DNA from: Sipunculus nudus
Lineage: Eukaryota > Annelida > Sipuncula > Golfingiida > Sipunculidae
Length of the DNA: 64,000 nt
Assembly (NCBI GenBank): GCA_026874595.1
Contig: JAPPUL010000079.1
Span: 677,001 to 741,000, forward strand
Reading direction: 5' to 3'
The notes below the pieces were generated by a model that saw only the letters and a list, made by a program, of their open reading frames with translations, was not told the DNA's origin and made no database searches. Shown here piece by piece: positions 8,494 through 18,454 of this stretch (positions within the stretch are counted from its first letter, which is position 1; every line of letters starts with the position of its first letter). The translations under genes were made by a program, and so were the position numbers.

Positions 8494-11070
8494 TCATCTT
8501 TTTGTCTTATTTTTTACCTTATTTATAAGAGCAAACACTATGTATAGCAAACCAAGCAGCAAGGTTAGTACTCCAAATATACTTATGGCTATCTGACTAT
8601 CATTTGTTAAGAATAATAAGTAACTTACAAACATAGGGCCTAGCACATGTCCTCCACGTTCAAGAAATGTATAGGTCGCTGTTATCGCTTTGTATCCCTT
8701 TTTTAAAGCTACTTTTGTATTGCTTATACGGGTTATTATTGGTGCCGTTAGCAGACCATTTGATATCCCAGTTAGAAATATACAAAACAGTATTACATAC
8801 GATGAAAGATTACTTATACTACTACCTTCTATAAAATTATTTATATGCTCTCCAACTACCATTATATAACTAAGCCACTCAATCCCTAATCCTTTAAACG
8901 CTACGTTAACTCCGATAAACCCAAATAACACCATCCCAACTCCACCTATTAATGTACTTATGAATAGTACGATACCTGTCCCGCCAAGCTTTCTTACAAG
9001 TCTTGATACAAAATGATTTGTTATCAATGATGAAGTATAATAGATCATTAGTGCCTGTCCTATATCCTCAGGGGCAAAGCCATACCTCTCTAATAAAAGA
9101 GGCATTGCAAACATAACAACTCCCGTTACACTCATCTTGCCCAAAAGACCTATCAAGATAAACGTACTTACAAAATCTAGATCCTTAAATACTGACCCTA
9201 CATTCCCCAATATTACTCGAAAACTTTTATCTCGTGATCTTCTACTCCCCCCACTGTGCACCTCTGGTATCAAAAACTTTAAGTATATTAAACTAATTGC
9301 TCCAAGCAAGACTCCTATTATAAATACTGTCCTGTAATCTATATAAGAATACAATAAGGCCCCTATCGATGCCCCCGCAATTAAAGCTGCATTCCTACCA
9401 AATACCTTTACACTTGCCGCCTCAGTACGCCTTTCCTGCGGAACTATAACTAGTAAATAAGATTGTAAGCCTATTAATAATAGGCCCTGTCCAACCCCAG
9501 AACACGCTCGCCCAAGCACAAATAACCAATAGTTATTTGTCGCTATCAATATGCTAAGTCCTATAAGCTCAAATACAAACCCAACTCCCATCAGATTCCT
9601 TAAACTACCTCGCTCTGCATACTGTCCTGCGGGTAGTAAAACTGCTGCAAATAATATATAAAATACGGTAAACGGTAATGAAGCCGAGGCTAAACTTGAA
9701 TCCGTTGTGCTTAGTATTTCTGTCACAAGCTTTGGCAAAAATGATATTGAAAGCGCATTTACAAATACCATTAGAAAATATACAGGCTTTATTAAATCAA
9801 GTCCTATCCGATACTCCTCAACGCTCTCCTCCGCCTCAAGCTCTTCATAAAATTCAGCTTCTAATATAGAATCTTCTTCCGATAATAAAACCCCTCCATC
9901 CTCCACCTCATTACTAACTCGCCTTCTGTTTTCACTATCAAATAAATTTATGAAACTTGTTCCTGCTTTTAAGAAAATTAACGCTATTAAGCCGCAGGCT
10001 AAAAATAATACCAGAAAGTTCTTTGCATTTACTAATACTACATTAAGCACAACGTTAATTGGTATGTCTACTGACAATATTAACGTTATACCCTGTTTAG
10101 TCCCCGAGGATAGATATGTTTGGTATTCATATGTGTTTTTTAATTTCTGATAGCTTGTTCCTATCAACTCTTCTTTTGTATGGTAGACAAATTTATTGTT
10201 CTTTGTTAGCGTTATTCGTCTTATATCAGGATTTTGGGCTTTGTAGTCGCTTATTACGTCGTTTACTCCGCGTATGTCGTCTAGGTCTATCCCAAGTTCT
10301 AATATAGAATTAAATCTTTGGACTATCGAGTTTGATAACGCTTTGGTTTGAGCTTGCACGCCTTCTTCGTAAATGTAAAATACCGTCATGCCTATTATTA
10401 TTAACATTAGCACAAAGCTTACTAAGTATAAATATTGTACCAATCTATCTCTAAAGGCTAAACGTGCAAAAAATAAGTCATATAATACATTAAATATTAT
10501 AAAGACCAGTGAGAAAAGTATTAATGCATAAAATACAAAATTATACCTCCTATCCTTCTCATACAGTAAATCTGCACTAAGTGATTCAAGTAATATAGCA
10601 CCTTCATCCCCAAATTTACTCTCAAGAGGTACTATCACTCTATAGCTTATATCTGAACGCTCTATTTTTGCTTTTGAATCCTTAAAACGGTCTATCTTTA
10701 TCTGGCTATATTCTCTTGACAATACGTTAGTGTCAAATTCTCTTGGCGTTAGCTCATATCCATAGTTTAAAAATATTCGCTCTCCTCTTGAGTTTATGAT
10801 CTGTATGTTTTCTAGGGTCTTGTCTGACGCCAAAAGTTGACCACTTAAACCTTGAAATCCGCTAAATTGCACCAAGGGCAAGCCTGCTTGTATATGAGGT
10901 TCAAATTCAAGCCTTATTATATCTGCTTGCGTTATCATTTTGCTTAGTTGGAAGTTTAAATAGGTTCTACTTGCCTCTCCGTAACCTATATAGGTGAATA
11001 GCAACAAGTTTAGCATGAATACTATTATTGTTGGAAGGTTTATGACTATCGCCCGTAACTTCTTTAGCAT
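8494..11070 (-). CDS. MFS transporter fused to N-terminal transmembrane sensor module
   Basis: This 858 aa membrane protein joins two parts. The first ~370 residues look like a receptor input: TM helix ~9-30, an extracytoplasmic region ~31-178, TM helices ~180-200 and ~212-235, a second extracytoplasmic region ~236-345, and a TM helix ~350-370. Both outer regions have the length and strand/helix pattern of Cache/PDC ligand-binding domains. A very acidic linker (~380-420) follows. Residues ~425-855 form a 12-helix major facilitator with GRACSGVGQGLLLIGLQSYL and VPQERRTEAASV loops. There is no kinase, cyclase or chemotaxis output. Next upstream is an exported substrate-binding protein, separated by 140 bp and read in the same direction, so the two may cooperate. 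The substrate is unknown. Confidence 0.75.
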   Translation of the reverse strand: MLKKLRAIVINLPTIIVFMLNLLLFTYIGYGEASRTYLNFQLSKMITQADIIRLEFEPHIQAGLPLVQFSGFQGLSGQLLASDKTLENIQIINSRGERIFLNYGYELTPREFDTNVLSREYSQIKIDRFKDSKAKIERSDISYRVIVPLESKFGDEGAILLESLSADLLYEKDRRYNFVFYALILFSLVFIIFNVLYDLFFARLAFRDRLVQYLYLVSFVLMLIIIGMTVFYIYEEGVQAQTKALSNSIVQRFNSILELGIDLDDIRGVNDVISDYKAQNPDIRRITLTKNNKFVYHTKEELIGTSYQKLKNTYEYQTYLSSGTKQGITLILSVDIPINVVLNVVLVNAKNFLVLFLACGLIALIFLKAGTSFINLFDSENRRRVSNEVEDGGVLLSEEDSILEAEFYEELEAEESVEEYRIGLDLIKPVYFLMVFVNALSISFLPKLVTEILSTTDSSLASASLPFTVFYILFAAVLLPAGQYAERGSLRNLMGVGFVFELIGLSILIATNNYWLFVLGRACSGVGQGLLLIGLQSYLLVIVPQERRTEAASVKVFGRNAALIAGASIGALLYSYIDYRTVFIIGVLLGAISLIYLKFLIPEVHSGGSRRSRDKSFRVILGNVGSVFKDLDFVSTFILIGLLGKMSVTGVVMFAMPLLLERYGFAPEDIGQALMIYYTSSLITNHFVSRLVRKLGGTGIVLFISTLIGGVGMVLFGFIGVNVAFKGLGIEWLSYIMVVGEHINNFIEGSSISNLSSYVILFCIFLTGISNGLLTAPIITRISNTKVALKKGYKAITATYTFLERGGHVLGPMFVSYLLFLTNDSQIAISIFGVLTLLLGLLYIVFALINKVKNKTKR

Positions 11071-11210
11071 ATTATTTTGTCTTACTTTACTATCTACTTT
11101 CTACTTTTTCTTACAGCTTGTCTTTTTATATAGGCTTGCTCTGACATAGCTCTAAGTATATATTTTATGCACTCTATTGTTTTTTTTAAGAGGGGTCTTT
11201 TCCCCAGTAA

Positions 11211-12473
11211 TTACGAACTACCTTCTTTATCTTTATTTACCCTCTGCCCAAATGCTCGCACTACCTTACCTTCATAATCATATATAAATGATGCGCTCTC
11301 AAAAAATCTAAACGGTATTTTAAGAGATATTCTTGAAGCTACCCTGAAATTAATTGCTATATCCGGAGGCGTTACTACTCCAACTGGCAAATCTCCCGCT
11401 TTTGCCTCTCCCGTTAATATCTTTACTACATAAAGACTTGCAATATGTGCATTATGTCGTCTGTCAACCCCTATTCCTAATACCGCACTCGCATCTCCTT
11501 CTGATACCACATTTGGTATTGAGCTTAGTACCGGAACCTGGCCTGAGACTTTGCTTATTACCTTTATATTTGAAAATATCGCTGTACTACTTGTTATCCA
11601 AAATATACTGTTTTTGAATAACGGATCACTTTGCCACATCTCATTTACAACCTGTGGGATCTTCTCTTCCAATATCTTTGACGCCCCTTCACGACTTTCT
11701 ACCGCTATATCGTATACTCGGATTCCTCGCTTCTTAAATTCATGCTTAGCCGGTATAACTTCCACCTGCATAACCTGTTTATGGCTACTATCATACATTA
11801 AGCCTATATTTTTCAAATTTGGCATCAGTTGCTTAAGATAGTTTAACTTTATGTCCAGAGGGACATTTAACGACGTAAAGGCTATATTTGTACCCGTACC
11901 GCTTTTGTAATCTTTTGTTTGCCCAAGCAACACTGGATCTTTGCATATCGCTGCTACCACAGGTATCTTATCTACTCCTCTATATAGCCTATAAAGCAAT
12001 GATGCCGTTTCTGAGCCCATAGAATATATTATATCCATACCACTGTCTTTAGCATATTGTATCGCTTCCTTTCCGCGCTCTTCATCATTTCCAAAATTTG
12101 CAAGTGTTACATAAGCATACATCTCCTTGTATACCAAAATCTGTAATAGCTTCTCTACCGCTAGTTTATAGCTTTTTGATTTCTTAGACATCAAGCCAAA
12201 TATCTTCTTTGGCTTAGTTCCCTTATTTTTATTTTTCCACCTAGGCTCAAGTCTTAGATAGTTTGGTTTATCGGCTTTTTTTACATTCCAATAAAGTAGT
12301 GTTTCTGTTGGAAATTTAAGCCAGTTTAATGTTATTTTCTTCTTAACTTTTTTAGTCCCTATGGAAGACTTACTTCTAGCATCTGCATACTCTACTTGTA
12401 AGACTAAACATAACATCAAAATTATACTTGGCAATTTAAAGTAATTAAATCTTGCTTTAATTCTTTTTTCCAT
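11211..12473 (-). CDS. Exported ABC-type substrate-binding protein (PF04392-like)
   Basis: This is a 420 aa protein with a basic N-terminus followed by a hydrophobic signal segment (SIILMLCLVLQVEYADA), so it is likely periplasmic. The body resembles the ABC_sub_bind/TrpX-type family: GMDIIYSMGSETASL, KIPVVAAICKDPV, LMPNLKNIGLMYDSSH and a late GVDRRHNAHIASLYVVKILTG. These families bind small ligands such as amino acids. No ABC permease or ATPase lies beside it. The next gene in the same direction is the sensor-MFS fusion, so the protein might present a ligand to that receptor half; this is inference. About 60 extra residues between the signal segment and the recognisable fold are rich in lysine and unassigned. 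Confidence 0.75.
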   Translation of the reverse strand: MEKRIKARFNYFKLPSIILMLCLVLQVEYADARSKSSIGTKKVKKKITLNWLKFPTETLLYWNVKKADKPNYLRLEPRWKNKNKGTKPKKIFGLMSKKSKSYKLAVEKLLQILVYKEMYAYVTLANFGNDEERGKEAIQYAKDSGMDIIYSMGSETASLLYRLYRGVDKIPVVAAICKDPVLLGQTKDYKSGTGTNIAFTSLNVPLDIKLNYLKQLMPNLKNIGLMYDSSHKQVMQVEVIPAKHEFKKRGIRVYDIAVESREGASKILEEKIPQVVNEMWQSDPLFKNSIFWITSSTAIFSNIKVISKVSGQVPVLSSIPNVVSEGDASAVLGIGVDRRHNAHIASLYVVKILTGEAKAGDLPVGVVTPPDIAINFRVASRISLKIPFRFFESASFIYDYEGKVVRAFGQRVNKDKEGSS

Positions 12474-12659
12474 AACTACTCATTGTCGGTTTTATATAAC
12501 TTTTTATGACACTTTTTTTCAAAAAATACTACTATTAATAGTAACCCTCTTTTTACCGTTATCCTACATATTTTAAATTTATTTAATAAATATATTGATT
12601 TTCTTATATGTTATATCTTCATATAACTTTCTATATAATAGATATAACATAAGTAATTA

Positions 12660-13556
12660 TTAATGAGCATGATATTTTTTTACTACTCTAATTCCATCAC
12701 TTGATATTCTCTCCTCTATCCTAGTATTATCACGTAAATAATAAAAGTTTATTATATTTGGCTTTTCCTTTAAAAGCTTACCACGCTCGGCTTTAGGCAC
12801 TGTATGCGAAAAGTTTAGAGACTCATATCCTGGCCCATAGGGATATACATAAAATGATGGGACTTTTGTATGTTTTACAACTCTATCTCCAACATTTATG
12901 AAAAAGCTCTTTGCAAGCTTGCCTCCTATATCTCCACTTGGTTCTTTACTCAACTGGCTTCCATCGTCTGGGAGGTATACTTTACGCGCCGCTTCAAGCT
13001 CACCTGCATTTGGTTTTGATGCCCCTCCTGCCGTAGGATACATTATATAGTCATTACCGCCCCCGTTTGGCAAAAGCTCTGTAGAATGTACAAGCCCAAG
13101 ACAGTGTCCTATCTCATGTACATATACTCCATATTTAGTTTCCTCTCTTATACTCGTATTTGGATCATTTTGGAAATCAGAATCTATTAATATAGTTGTA
13201 TCTAATATTTCATTATTTCCGTTATACCTTATGTTGCAAAGCCCTATTACATCACCCTCAAATGGACAATTGTTTTTTGTAGCCTCAGGAACGCCAACTC
13301 CATCACAGTTTTCATTTGTAACTACTAACCAATTTGCAGGATTATAGCTGTATCCTTCACTCATATTTCTATCATACGCTAAATACGATTTTATCCCTAT
13401 CTTCCATTCCTGAAATGCTTTAAAACTCTGTTCTGTATAATCTAATAGCTTAATGTCTGTATTTTTACAGCGGATTCCAACTACACTACTTAACACCAAA
13501 ATGAATAACAATAAAAGGGGTTTAGTCCCTTGATTCGCTTTAAATATTTTTTTCAT
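12660..13556 (-). CDS. Matrixin-like secreted metalloprotease
   Basis: This 298 aa protein has a hydrophobic export segment at residues 12-28, followed by cysteine 30. The residue before that cysteine is arginine, so it is a poor lipobox and lipid attachment is uncertain. The catalytic site is a complete metzincin motif, HEIGHCLGLVH (147-157), with three zinc-binding histidines and the general-base glutamate. A Met-turn follows at DYIMYP (169-174). Together these place it near the matrixin family. The C-terminal ~100 residues are unassigned. It stands alone (about 190 bp to the substrate-binding gene, 147 bp to metH). GGAGAG supports the start. The substrate is unknown. Confidence 0.8.
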   Translation of the reverse strand: MKKIFKANQGTKPLLLLFILVLSSVVGIRCKNTDIKLLDYTEQSFKAFQEWKIGIKSYLAYDRNMSEGYSYNPANWLVVTNENCDGVGVPEATKNNCPFEGDVIGLCNIRYNGNNEILDTTILIDSDFQNDPNTSIREETKYGVYVHEIGHCLGLVHSTELLPNGGGNDYIMYPTAGGASKPNAGELEAARKVYLPDDGSQLSKEPSGDIGGKLAKSFFINVGDRVVKHTKVPSFYVYPYGPGYESLNFSHTVPKAERGKLLKEKPNIINFYYLRDNTRIEERISSDGIRVVKKYHAH

Positions 13557-13703
13557 CTTTATATCTCTCCATGTAAATTTTATTACATGGTTTTTTAAAC
13601 ACTCAAAAAAGATGCTACAATAAAAGATTTATTACTCTAGTCCCCCTTCTGATAACAGTTTCAGGACTTAACATAATTATATGTAAATATTTATAGCTTG
13701 ATT

Positions 13704-16700
13704 TTATATTCTAAAATAACTTGCTTTTTTGTGATGTATTATAAAAGAGGTTGTTGATTGCTCAGGGATTAGTAAATAGGCTTCCGTTAGGCTTACCCCT
13801 AGCTCCTCCATAACCGGCATAAGAGTCATTATCTTCTTTTGATCCTCTAAATTAGGACAAGCAGGATATCCAAAACTATACCTCTTCCCCTGTCCCACAG
13901 CCAAACCAAGTTCTCCCAATACCCGCCTATGAGAATATTCCGTAAGCGCCTCCGCAAGCTGTACCCCAAGCCCATGCAAATAATATGCCTTCTGATATTC
14001 TCCACGCTCGTTAAGATCATCACTTATCTCCGTTAAACGCTTACCAAGGCTTACTACTTGAAATATTATTACGTCTTCTTGCCCCAACCCCTCCACCGCA
14101 AAGTAATCTGTTAGCGATAAATACGGCTTTGTCTTTTGTCTTGGAAAACTAAACTCTTCTAATACCTCTCTACCCTCTCCACCTTTATACAACAACAACT
14201 TCCCTTTGCTTGATACACAACGATAATAACCATATATTATTACAGGTGCAAAATACCCTCCCGCAATGCCCTCCTCCTTCAAGCCATTTAATACCGGATT
14301 AAATTCCTTCTCTACAAGCTCATTATAAGCCTCTTTACTCATCCCTCGACCTCCCCAAGAAAGTCGGTATAACTCACTCAAAGACAATAAACTAAATAAT
14401 TTATCCATATCTATATCACTTGATCGCAAAACCTTATGTCCCCAAAATGGCGCCTTCGGTATTTCTTTCGATGCTTCTATTTCCGAGCGTCTAGCACCCT
14501 CTAAAGACCCTTCCCCCTCCTCAAATCCCTTCTGTTCTCTTCTTTCCTCCCTCCTGTAATTAACTACCTCCTCCTTTTGACCTTTTAATAACTCTTCCTT
14601 AGAAGACTCACAGGTCAGCTTATCCATTAAATCAAGTCCATCAAAGGCATCCTTTGCATATAATACTCCCCCCTTATATAAATCCTTTTCTCTAACTCTT
14701 AAATCCTCTCCTCCTACCCCCTCACCACCAGAAGACCCTCCTATATACGATATTTGCATACTATAATTCTTATTTATTGCCGCTCCTCCTATTATTACAG
14801 GATACTCATACCCCCGCTTGGCAAGCTCCTTAACGCATAAGCCCATTTGCTTTGAAGTTGACACCAAAAGAGCACTTAAGCCTATTGCATCTACTTTATT
14901 CTTTACCGCTTCCTCTATTATTGTCGATACCGCAACCTGTTTTCCCAAATCGTATACCTTATATCCATTATTTGTTAGTATCGTCTTTACTAGATTTTTA
15001 CCTATGTCGTGAACATCCCCATATACCGTTGCCAGCAACATGCTCCCTTTTTGACTACTCTCATCCTTTTCCAAAAAATTCTCTAAGTATGATACTGCCT
15101 TCTTCATCACTTCTGCTGATTGTAATACAAACGGTAGGATTAACTCTCCTCGTCCAAATAAATTGCCTACCTCCTTCATCGCGGGTAGCAATATCTCATT
15201 TAATATCTCTATTGGACTATGTCTTTCTAGTGCCTCGTCTATTAACGATTCTATCCCTTCTCCATCTCGCTTTACTATATTTGTAAATAGTAATTCCTCT
15301 ACCGAAACTCGCTTCCTTTCTATCTTATCTCCTAAATTACCCCCTTTATCTCCTCCCTCGCTCTTTTCAAAATGTTCTATTAGTTCTAAAAGTGCTCCCT
15401 TATGCTTATTGAATATTAACGCCTCTACAAGCTCTCGCTCCTTCTTTTCTATCTCCGGATATCTTATTACATGTTGAGGATTTATTATTACGGCATCAAG
15501 CCCTTCATTTAATGCATGATACAAAAATACACTGTTTAATACCTTCCTCGCTTTTAACTTTAAACCAAATGATACGTTGCTAAGCCCCAATACCGTCTTC
15601 ACTTCCGGAAGTTCCTTCTTCACTAACCCTATCCCCTTTAATGTCTCATGTGCTGAATCCTCCCATTCTGCCTCGCCCGTTGCCAACGTGAAGGTTAGTA
15701 CATCTAATAATAACCCCTCCCCTTCTAATCCTTTATTTAGGCAACTTTTATACAACCTCTTTGCTATCTCAAGCTTCCTCTCCTTCGTTACCGCCATCCC
15801 CTCCTCATCTATTGTCAAGGCCACTAATGATGCCCCATAGTCTCTTGCAAGATCCTGCATCCCTTTATACCTTGTGCTCTCTCCACTCTCTAGGTTAATT
15901 GAGTTTATTATCGGACTCCCAGGATAGCTCCTAAGTGCTCGCTCTATAACCTCAGCATCCGTTGAGTCAAACATCAAAGGTGCCTCAATCACAAAAGATA
16001 AACGCTTTACCACCTCCTCCATCATCAAAGCCTCGTCAGAACGCTCAGTAAGTGCAACGCATACATCCAATACATGTGCTCCATACCCCATCTGCTCCTC
16101 CGCTATCTTCAAAAGTCCATCATAATCCTCCCTCAACAAAAGCTCCTTTACGCGTCGGCTACCTTGTGAATTTAATCGCTCCCCTATTATTAAAGGTCTT
16201 GGCTCCTGACTCAAAAATACGCTCTTAAGACCGCTTGATACCCTTCGTCCCACATCCTCAACCTCTCGACCCCTCCTTACCCCCAAATCTAAATCTCGTA
16301 GCTCCCTTATATGTTCAGGCGTCGTCCCGCAGCACCCTCCTACTATATTTATTCCAAATCCTTCTACGAAATCCTTTAACTCCTCCTTCATCTCCTTAGG
16401 ACCTAACTTATACACTGCCCTCCCCCCCTCGTTTATCGGTAATCCCGCATTCGGTAAGCATGATACCTTTAATCTCGTATTCTCACACAAATATTGTATC
16501 GGTACCCTCATGTGTTTCGGACCTGTACTGCAGTTTATCCCTATCACATCCACACCAAGATTTTCTATCGTCGTTAGTGCTGACGATATGTCCGTCCCCA
16601 ATAGCATCTTCCCATTCGTATCTAGCGTCACCTGTGCCACTATCGGTAGCTCTTCTCCTACCGCCTTATTGCTCCTCCTTATCCCATACACTATCGCTTT

Positions 16701-17216
16701 TAGCTCTAGGATGTCTTGAGTCGTCTCTATCAATAATCCTGATACGCCCCCTGCTTTTAGACCCCTTACTTGTTCTTCAAATATTTCTACCAATTCTACA
16801 AAACTTATATCACCTAACTCCGGATCCGGCGACGAGGGTAAGTAGCCCGTTGGCCCTATCGCTCCAAGTACAAAACAATCGCGACCCTCCCTCTCCTTGC
16901 ATTCCTCTGCCGCCTCAATCGCAAGCCGGGCCGCTTCCTTATTTATTTCATACACCTTATCCCCAAGCCCGTACTCCGAAAGCTTTACCCCATTACCTCC
17001 AAATGTATTCGTTTCCACTATGTCACATCCCGCTGCAAAATATCTGCTATATATCTCCTTTATTACATCAGGTCGCGTTAATACCAAATACTCATTACAA
17101 CCATACTTCCCTCCATAATCCTCCTCTCCTAAATTATATTTCTGTATCTCTGTTCCTATTGCTCCGTCTAATAACAATATCCGCTTCTCAAGCTCCTTTA
17201 GTATTCTACTTTCCAT
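13704..17216 (-). CDS. metH: Cobalamin-dependent methionine synthase
   Basis: This enzyme transfers a methyl group from methyltetrahydrofolate to homocysteine through cobalamin. All four modules are present in 1170 aa: the homocysteine domain (1-310, zinc cysteines C229 in GINCS and C295-C296 in GGCCGTTPEH); the folate-binding domain (~340-610, with LIIGERLNSQGSRR); the cap and B12 domains (~635-820, with DVHDIGKN, where His736 is the lower cobalt ligand); and a reactivation domain (~920-1170, with EYSHRRVLGELGL and YSFGYPACPNLEDQKK). Between the B12 and activation domains lies a glycine/charge-rich linker (~826-918) of low complexity that seems longer than usual. No cobalamin riboswitch is visible upstream; instead there is the long purine-rich repeat. 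Start ATG behind AAAGGGA. Confidence 0.95.
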   Translation of the reverse strand: MESRILKELEKRILLLDGAIGTEIQKYNLGEEDYGGKYGCNEYLVLTRPDVIKEIYSRYFAAGCDIVETNTFGGNGVKLSEYGLGDKVYEINKEAARLAIEAAEECKEREGRDCFVLGAIGPTGYLPSSPDPELGDISFVELVEIFEEQVRGLKAGGVSGLLIETTQDILELKAIVYGIRRSNKAVGEELPIVAQVTLDTNGKMLLGTDISSALTTIENLGVDVIGINCSTGPKHMRVPIQYLCENTRLKVSCLPNAGLPINEGGRAVYKLGPKEMKEELKDFVEGFGINIVGGCCGTTPEHIRELRDLDLGVRRGREVEDVGRRVSSGLKSVFLSQEPRPLIIGERLNSQGSRRVKELLLREDYDGLLKIAEEQMGYGAHVLDVCVALTERSDEALMMEEVVKRLSFVIEAPLMFDSTDAEVIERALRSYPGSPIINSINLESGESTRYKGMQDLARDYGASLVALTIDEEGMAVTKERKLEIAKRLYKSCLNKGLEGEGLLLDVLTFTLATGEAEWEDSAHETLKGIGLVKKELPEVKTVLGLSNVSFGLKLKARKVLNSVFLYHALNEGLDAVIINPQHVIRYPEIEKKERELVEALIFNKHKGALLELIEHFEKSEGGDKGGNLGDKIERKRVSVEELLFTNIVKRDGEGIESLIDEALERHSPIEILNEILLPAMKEVGNLFGRGELILPFVLQSAEVMKKAVSYLENFLEKDESSQKGSMLLATVYGDVHDIGKNLVKTILTNNGYKVYDLGKQVAVSTIIEEAVKNKVDAIGLSALLVSTSKQMGLCVKELAKRGYEYPVIIGGAAINKNYSMQISYIGGSSGGEGVGGEDLRVREKDLYKGGVLYAKDAFDGLDLMDKLTCESSKEELLKGQKEEVVNYRREERREQKGFEEGEGSLEGARRSEIEASKEIPKAPFWGHKVLRSSDIDMDKLFSLLSLSELYRLSWGGRGMSKEAYNELVEKEFNPVLNGLKEEGIAGGYFAPVIIYGYYRCVSSKGKLLLYKGGEGREVLEEFSFPRQKTKPYLSLTDYFAVEGLGQEDVIIFQVVSLGKRLTEISDDLNERGEYQKAYYLHGLGVQLAEALTEYSHRRVLGELGLAVGQGKRYSFGYPACPNLEDQKKIMTLMPVMEELGVSLTEAYLLIPEQSTTSFIIHHKKASYFRI

Positions 17217-17235
17217 CTGATTTTCCCTTTTTATT

Positions 17236-17482
17236 TTTACTCCCTTTTTACTCCCTTTTTACTCCCTTTTTGCTCCCTTTTTACTCCCTTTTTGCTCCCT
17301 TTTACTCCCTTTTTGCTCCCTTTTACTCCCTTTTGCTCCCTTTTACTCCCTTTTGCTCCCTTTTACTCCCTTTTTGCTCCCTTTTACTCCCTTTTTGCTC
17401 CCTTTTACTCCCTTTTGCTCCCTTTTGCTCCCTTTTTGCTCCCTTTTACTCCCTTTTTGCTCCCTTTTACTCCCTTTTTTCA
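17236..17482. repeat. Polypurine/polypyrimidine 10-11 bp tandem array upstream of metH
   Basis: About 23 imperfect copies of CTCCCTTTT(T)A or CTCCCTTTT(T)G fill this stretch, the A and G forms largely alternating. On the metH strand the unit reads GGGAGYAAAA, so it resembles a Shine-Dalgarno sequence repeated every 10-11 bases, and the strand is almost purely purine. The array ends about 20 bases before the metH start. Long mirror-like purine tracts can form triplex DNA and slip during replication. Plus-strand open frames through it (repeats of LPFYSLF type) are composition artefacts. Confidence 0.95.
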
Positions 17483-17614
17483 CTTTATTTCACTTTATTT
17501 CACTTTTTTCCCGCTTTATGTAATTTCTTCTTAATCAATCTTGTATCTTTTATTGTTTAACGCTTAAATATTGTCTAGCACTTAAACTTTAATCGCCACC
17601 TGAGGCCTTATTTT

Positions 17615-18370
17615 ATGCATACTCATAACGTTTCTATCATCATCCCCGCAAGACTCAGCTCTTCTCGCCTAAAACACAAAGTTTTAGCCAATATCCAGGG
17701 TAAACCATTGATTCAACACGTCTTTGAAAACGCCGCCGCCTCCAATCTACCCACTTTTATCGCTTATGACCATAGCAACATCTATAACGCTTGTTCCTCA
17801 TTCACTAATAACTTAATCAAAACATCCACCGCTTTTCAAAATGGCACCGACAGAATCGCTTCTATCGCTTCTAACTTTAACTCCCAGTGGTTTATTAATA
17901 TTCAGGCCGATGAACCCCTTATATCCACTAACACAATCACTCGGTTTTGCTCATTCATCCTACAAAACCAAAATGAACACATTTTAAGCATTATTAAGCC
18001 CCTACGCCACAAAAGTATAATAAATATTCCCTCCAATGTGAAAGTCATTGTAGATAACGATTTTTATGCCAAAAGATTCTTTCGACTCTCAAGCTCTTAT
18101 ATTGATTATAAAAACATATTCCTTCATGTCGGCATTTATGCTTACTCTAAGAAATTCCTTACTAACTCTTTACCTAAACTCCAAATAAAACAAAATAACC
18201 AAAATCTTGAGCAAGATAAATTCTTAGACAATGGCTTTAATATCAAAATGTTACTCTCTTCTGAGCATACTATCGGGGTTGACTCCCCTTCTGATCTTAG
18301 GAAGGTTAGACGCCTTTTTAGTCTACGTGAACTTTCTCCCGTGAAACATAGGAAAAGAATTATAGATTAG
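17615..18370 (+). CDS. kdsB: 3-deoxy-manno-octulosonate (Kdo) cytidylyltransferase
   Basis: This cytoplasmic enzyme activates Kdo with CTP to CMP-Kdo for the lipopolysaccharide core. It is 251 aa, as expected. Visible motifs are IIPARLSSSRLKHKVL (nucleotide-binding start), QNGTDRIASIA (equivalent of the GTERLAE motif), INIQADEPLI (metal-binding aspartate) and a C-terminal GVDSPSDLRKVRRLF. It implies an outer membrane with Kdo-type lipopolysaccharide. The first ATG is used with TGAGG about 10 bases upstream. The coding strand is rich in C and T, unlike most other genes in the window, which have purine-rich coding strands; this is shared with the next two genes. Confidence 0.92.
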   Translation: MHTHNVSIIIPARLSSSRLKHKVLANIQGKPLIQHVFENAAASNLPTFIAYDHSNIYNACSSFTNNLIKTSTAFQNGTDRIASIASNFNSQWFINIQADEPLISTNTITRFCSFILQNQNEHILSIIKPLRHKSIINIPSNVKVIVDNDFYAKRFFRLSSSYIDYKNIFLHVGIYAYSKKFLTNSLPKLQIKQNNQNLEQDKFLDNGFNIKMLLSSEHTIGVDSPSDLRKVRRLFSLRELSPVKHRKRIID

Positions 18371-18454
18371 CACCAGTTACTTTTTTTCATTTTATATGTT
18401 ATACTTTTATACTTATTATTGTATCATAATATATAACTATATTAGGTAATCTAA

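Noticed and set aside
11155-11205. GGGG-loop-CCCC hairpin with T run between the binding-protein and sensor-MFS genes
   Set aside because: The T run is on the wrong side for the minus-strand transcript, so it is not a usable terminator. The stem is only four or five pairs.
16460-17560. Long plus-strand open frame rich in LPFYSLF-type repeats opposite metH
   Set aside because: It is a shadow of metH plus translation of the C-rich repeat. It has no ribosome site, family match or normal composition.
17217-17614. Cobalamin or SAM riboswitch upstream of metH
   Set aside because: The region is only low-complexity repeats. No B12-box or SAM-type conserved core is visible.
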